Origin: Roseiarcus sp035606915
Lineage (GTDB): Bacteria; Pseudomonadota; Alphaproteobacteria; Rhizobiales; Beijerinckiaceae
Direction: 5' to 3'
Assembly (NCBI GenBank): GCA_035606915.1
Contig: DATNDU010000112.1
Coordinates: forward strand, 1-64,000
Length of the DNA: 64,000 bases
Shown: piece by piece, positions 62,666 to 64,000 of the stretch
Numbering within the stretch: position 1 is the first letter of the stretch
Layout: the number at the start of each line of letters is the position of its first letter
Position numbers and translations under genes: made by a program
Notes under the pieces: model-generated
The model's input: the letters and a program-made list of their open reading frames with translations, nothing else
The model's database searches: none
Told to the model about the DNA's origin: nothing

Positions 62666-63568
62666 ATGTCCATTCGAGCCGTCAGACGGGTGTCCCAGTC
62701 CAGCCCGACGATCGAGGGCGCGGGCGTCAAGCTGCGCCGGGCCTTCGGCTTCGGCGATCCCGCCGAATTCGATCCGTTTCTGATGTTGGACGATTTCCGC
62801 AACGACCGCCCCGCCGATTACGCCGCCGGCTTTCCCTGGCATCCGCATCGCGGCATCGAGACCATCACTTATGTGCTGGCCGGCGAGGTCGAGCACGGCG
62901 ACAGCCTCGGCAATCGCGGCGTGCTGGGGCCGGGCAGCGTGCAATGGATGACCGCGGGGCGCGGCATCCTGCATCAGGAGATGCCGCGCGGCGACGCGCT
63001 CGGGCGCATGCACGGCTTCCAGCTTTGGGCCAACCTGCCGTCGAGCCTGAAGATGACCGCGCCGCGCTACCAGGACATCGCCGGCGGCGAGATCGCCGAA
63101 GTCACCGACGACGACGGGACGCGGGCGCGCATCATCTGCGGCGAGTTGTGGGGCGTCAAAGGCCCGGTGGAAGGCGTCGCCGCCGATCCCAATTATTTCG
63201 ACATCCACGTGCCGCCGAACACCCGCAAGACGCTGAAGGTCGACGCTTATCGCCAGGTTTTCGCTTACATCTTCGAAGGTTCCGGCCGTTTCCTCAACGC
63301 CTCGAAACCTTTCGGGGCGCTGCGCGAGGACATCGTCGACGGCGAGGAGATTGTGCTGCGCGACGCCGTCGGCGACCGCTCGCTGGTCACCTTCGACACC
63401 GGCGACGAGGTGACGGTCGAGGCCGGCGAGCGCGGCGTTCGCTTTCTGCTGGTCTCAGGCAAGCCGATTCGCGAACCCGTGGCGTGGCACGGGCCGATCG
63501 TGATGAACACCCAGGCCGAAATCCGTCAGGCAATGTCGGATCTCCGCGACGGAAGCTTTATCGGCTGA
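62666..63568 (+). CDS. Pirin family protein
   Basis: A 300-residue bicupin. The metal site of the N-terminal cupin is visible: His residues in WHPHRGIETITYV, then the conserved His and Glu in GILHQEMP (about residues 54-112). Bacterial pirins have quercetin-dioxygenase-like or enzyme-inhibiting roles. The start ATG at 62666 has GAGGAG upstream. A strong hairpin follows the stop codon by 7 bp. Confidence 0.92.
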   Translation: MSIRAVRRVSQSSPTIEGAGVKLRRAFGFGDPAEFDPFLMLDDFRNDRPADYAAGFPWHPHRGIETITYVLAGEVEHGDSLGNRGVLGPGSVQWMTAGRGILHQEMPRGDALGRMHGFQLWANLPSSLKMTAPRYQDIAGGEIAEVTDDDGTRARIICGELWGVKGPVEGVAADPNYFDIHVPPNTRKTLKVDAYRQVFAYIFEGSGRFLNASKPFGALREDIVDGEEIVLRDAVGDRSLVTFDTGDEVTVEAGERGVRFLLVSGKPIREPVAWHGPIVMNTQAEIRQAMSDLRDGSFIG

Positions 63569-63575
63569 ACGAAAA

Positions 63576-63603
63576 GGCCCCGCGCGAGGGGACGCGCGGG
63601 GCC
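63576..63603. terminator. Rho-independent terminator
   Basis: Perfect 11-bp stem GGCCCCGCGCG / CGCGCGGGGCC with a 6-base loop. On the minus strand it is followed by TTTTCG, as expected for termination of the L,D-transpeptidase gene; on the plus strand (after the pirin gene) no T run follows. It probably works mainly for the minus strand. Confidence 0.7.
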
Positions 63604-63648
63604 AATCAACCAACGCTAAGCGACGCAACCAACGCTACGCACGCAACC

Positions 63649-64000
63649 TCAGTTTTGCGGGATGGCCATCGGCCTCACCGGCGTGGCGTCGGCGATCGGC
63701 CCCGGGCCGGCGCCGTCGCGCTTGTAGATGTCGGGACGGAACTGCACGACGCCGTCCGGCGTCGCCCAAGCGGTGATGTAGACCCAATAGACATCGACCG
63801 GCTTGATAAGTTTGACAGTGGTGCTCTGGCCGGAGCGAATGGCGTCGTCGACCTGATCGCGGCCCCAGCCGGGATTGTCCTTCAGCAGCCAGGCGACGTA
63901 GTCGCGCACGTCCTGCACGCGCACGCAGCCCGAGGAGACGAAGCGGAAGTCGTCGCCGAATACGCCCTTCTCCGGCGTGTCGTGCATATAGACGCCGTAG
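63649..64000 (-). CDS. L,D-transpeptidase, C-terminal part
   Basis: The last ~117 residues of a YkuD-domain enzyme; the gene continues past the window. The catalytic motif is present (FRFVSSGCVRVQDVRDYVAW, with the nucleophile in SSGCVRV), preceded by VYMHDTPEK. The long C-terminal extension (QSTTVKLIKPVDVYWVYITA) is as in YcbB-like enzymes. These cross-link peptidoglycan 3-3 or attach proteins. The gene is followed by a strong terminator. Confidence 0.88.
   Translation of the reverse strand, partial: YGVYMHDTPEKGVFGDDFRFVSSGCVRVQDVRDYVAWLLKDNPGWGRDQVDDAIRSGQSTTVKLIKPVDVYWVYITAWATPDGVVQFRPDIYKRDGAGPGPIADATPVRPMAIPQN

Overview
The window is GC-rich chromosomal DNA from an alphaproteobacterium, most likely of the order Hyphomicrobiales (Rhizobiales). 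The support is gene content and order: an lgt-midA-pgeF string, hflK-hflC-DUF2065 close to a Do-type protease, an F0 ATP synthase operon (atpI-B-E-b'-b) separate from F1, an ispDF fusion gene, a sufBCDS-sufT operon, and LuxI/LuxR quorum sensing. No gene fixes the genus. No rRNA, tRNA, CRISPR array or intact transposase was seen.

Left part (1-24 kb). The end of an acyl-CoA synthetase gene is followed by an AT-richer island (about 1.3-3.8 kb). The island holds a GSCFA-domain gene and an SGNH-like partner that overlap. Then come a polytopic membrane protein, an orphan bufferin (BufA1/DUF2282) and degP. A TetR/epimerase pair with a clear operator lies between degP and DUF2065-hflC-hflK. Next are lgt-midA-pgeF, a HAD phosphatase, a TetR/MFS pair with a near-perfect operator, a flavin reductase and a nitronate monooxygenase. 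A minus-strand run then carries the F0 genes followed by a secreted protein, RNase T2 and rlmJ.

Middle (24-47 kb). A DUF1345 membrane protein gene is followed by hisS, which has an internal AT-rich patch. A glycosyltransferase-like gene has a long palindromic repeat in its reading frame. After purM-purN comes the luxR-luxI-116 aa quorum-sensing group, with a dyad upstream of luxI and a hairpin over its ribosome binding site. These are followed by ppk, a HerA-like ATPase, and the sufB-C-D-S-T operon, whose last gene is an unexplained secreted protein. Then come a thiolase, a methyltransferase, an SDR enzyme, a persulfide dioxygenase-rhodanese fusion and a 1-Cys peroxiredoxin.

Right part (47-64 kb). 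A tightly packed set (thiL, an inositol-monophosphatase-like gene, a mutarotase-like gene, a ferredoxin-like protein) faces an EmrAB-type efflux operon with its MarR regulator. Next are an alpha/beta hydrolase and ispDF. A second AT-rich patch (57.1-59.4 kb) carries an unknown secreted protein and a methyltransferase. The window ends with an aldo/keto reductase, small hypotheticals, a BolA-family protein, a pirin and the C-terminal part of an L,D-transpeptidase.

Most of the window is housekeeping. The least explained parts are the GSCFA/SGNH island, the lux group with its unknown third gene, the secreted protein ending the suf operon, the hisS mosaic, the translated palindrome and the 57-59 kb patch.
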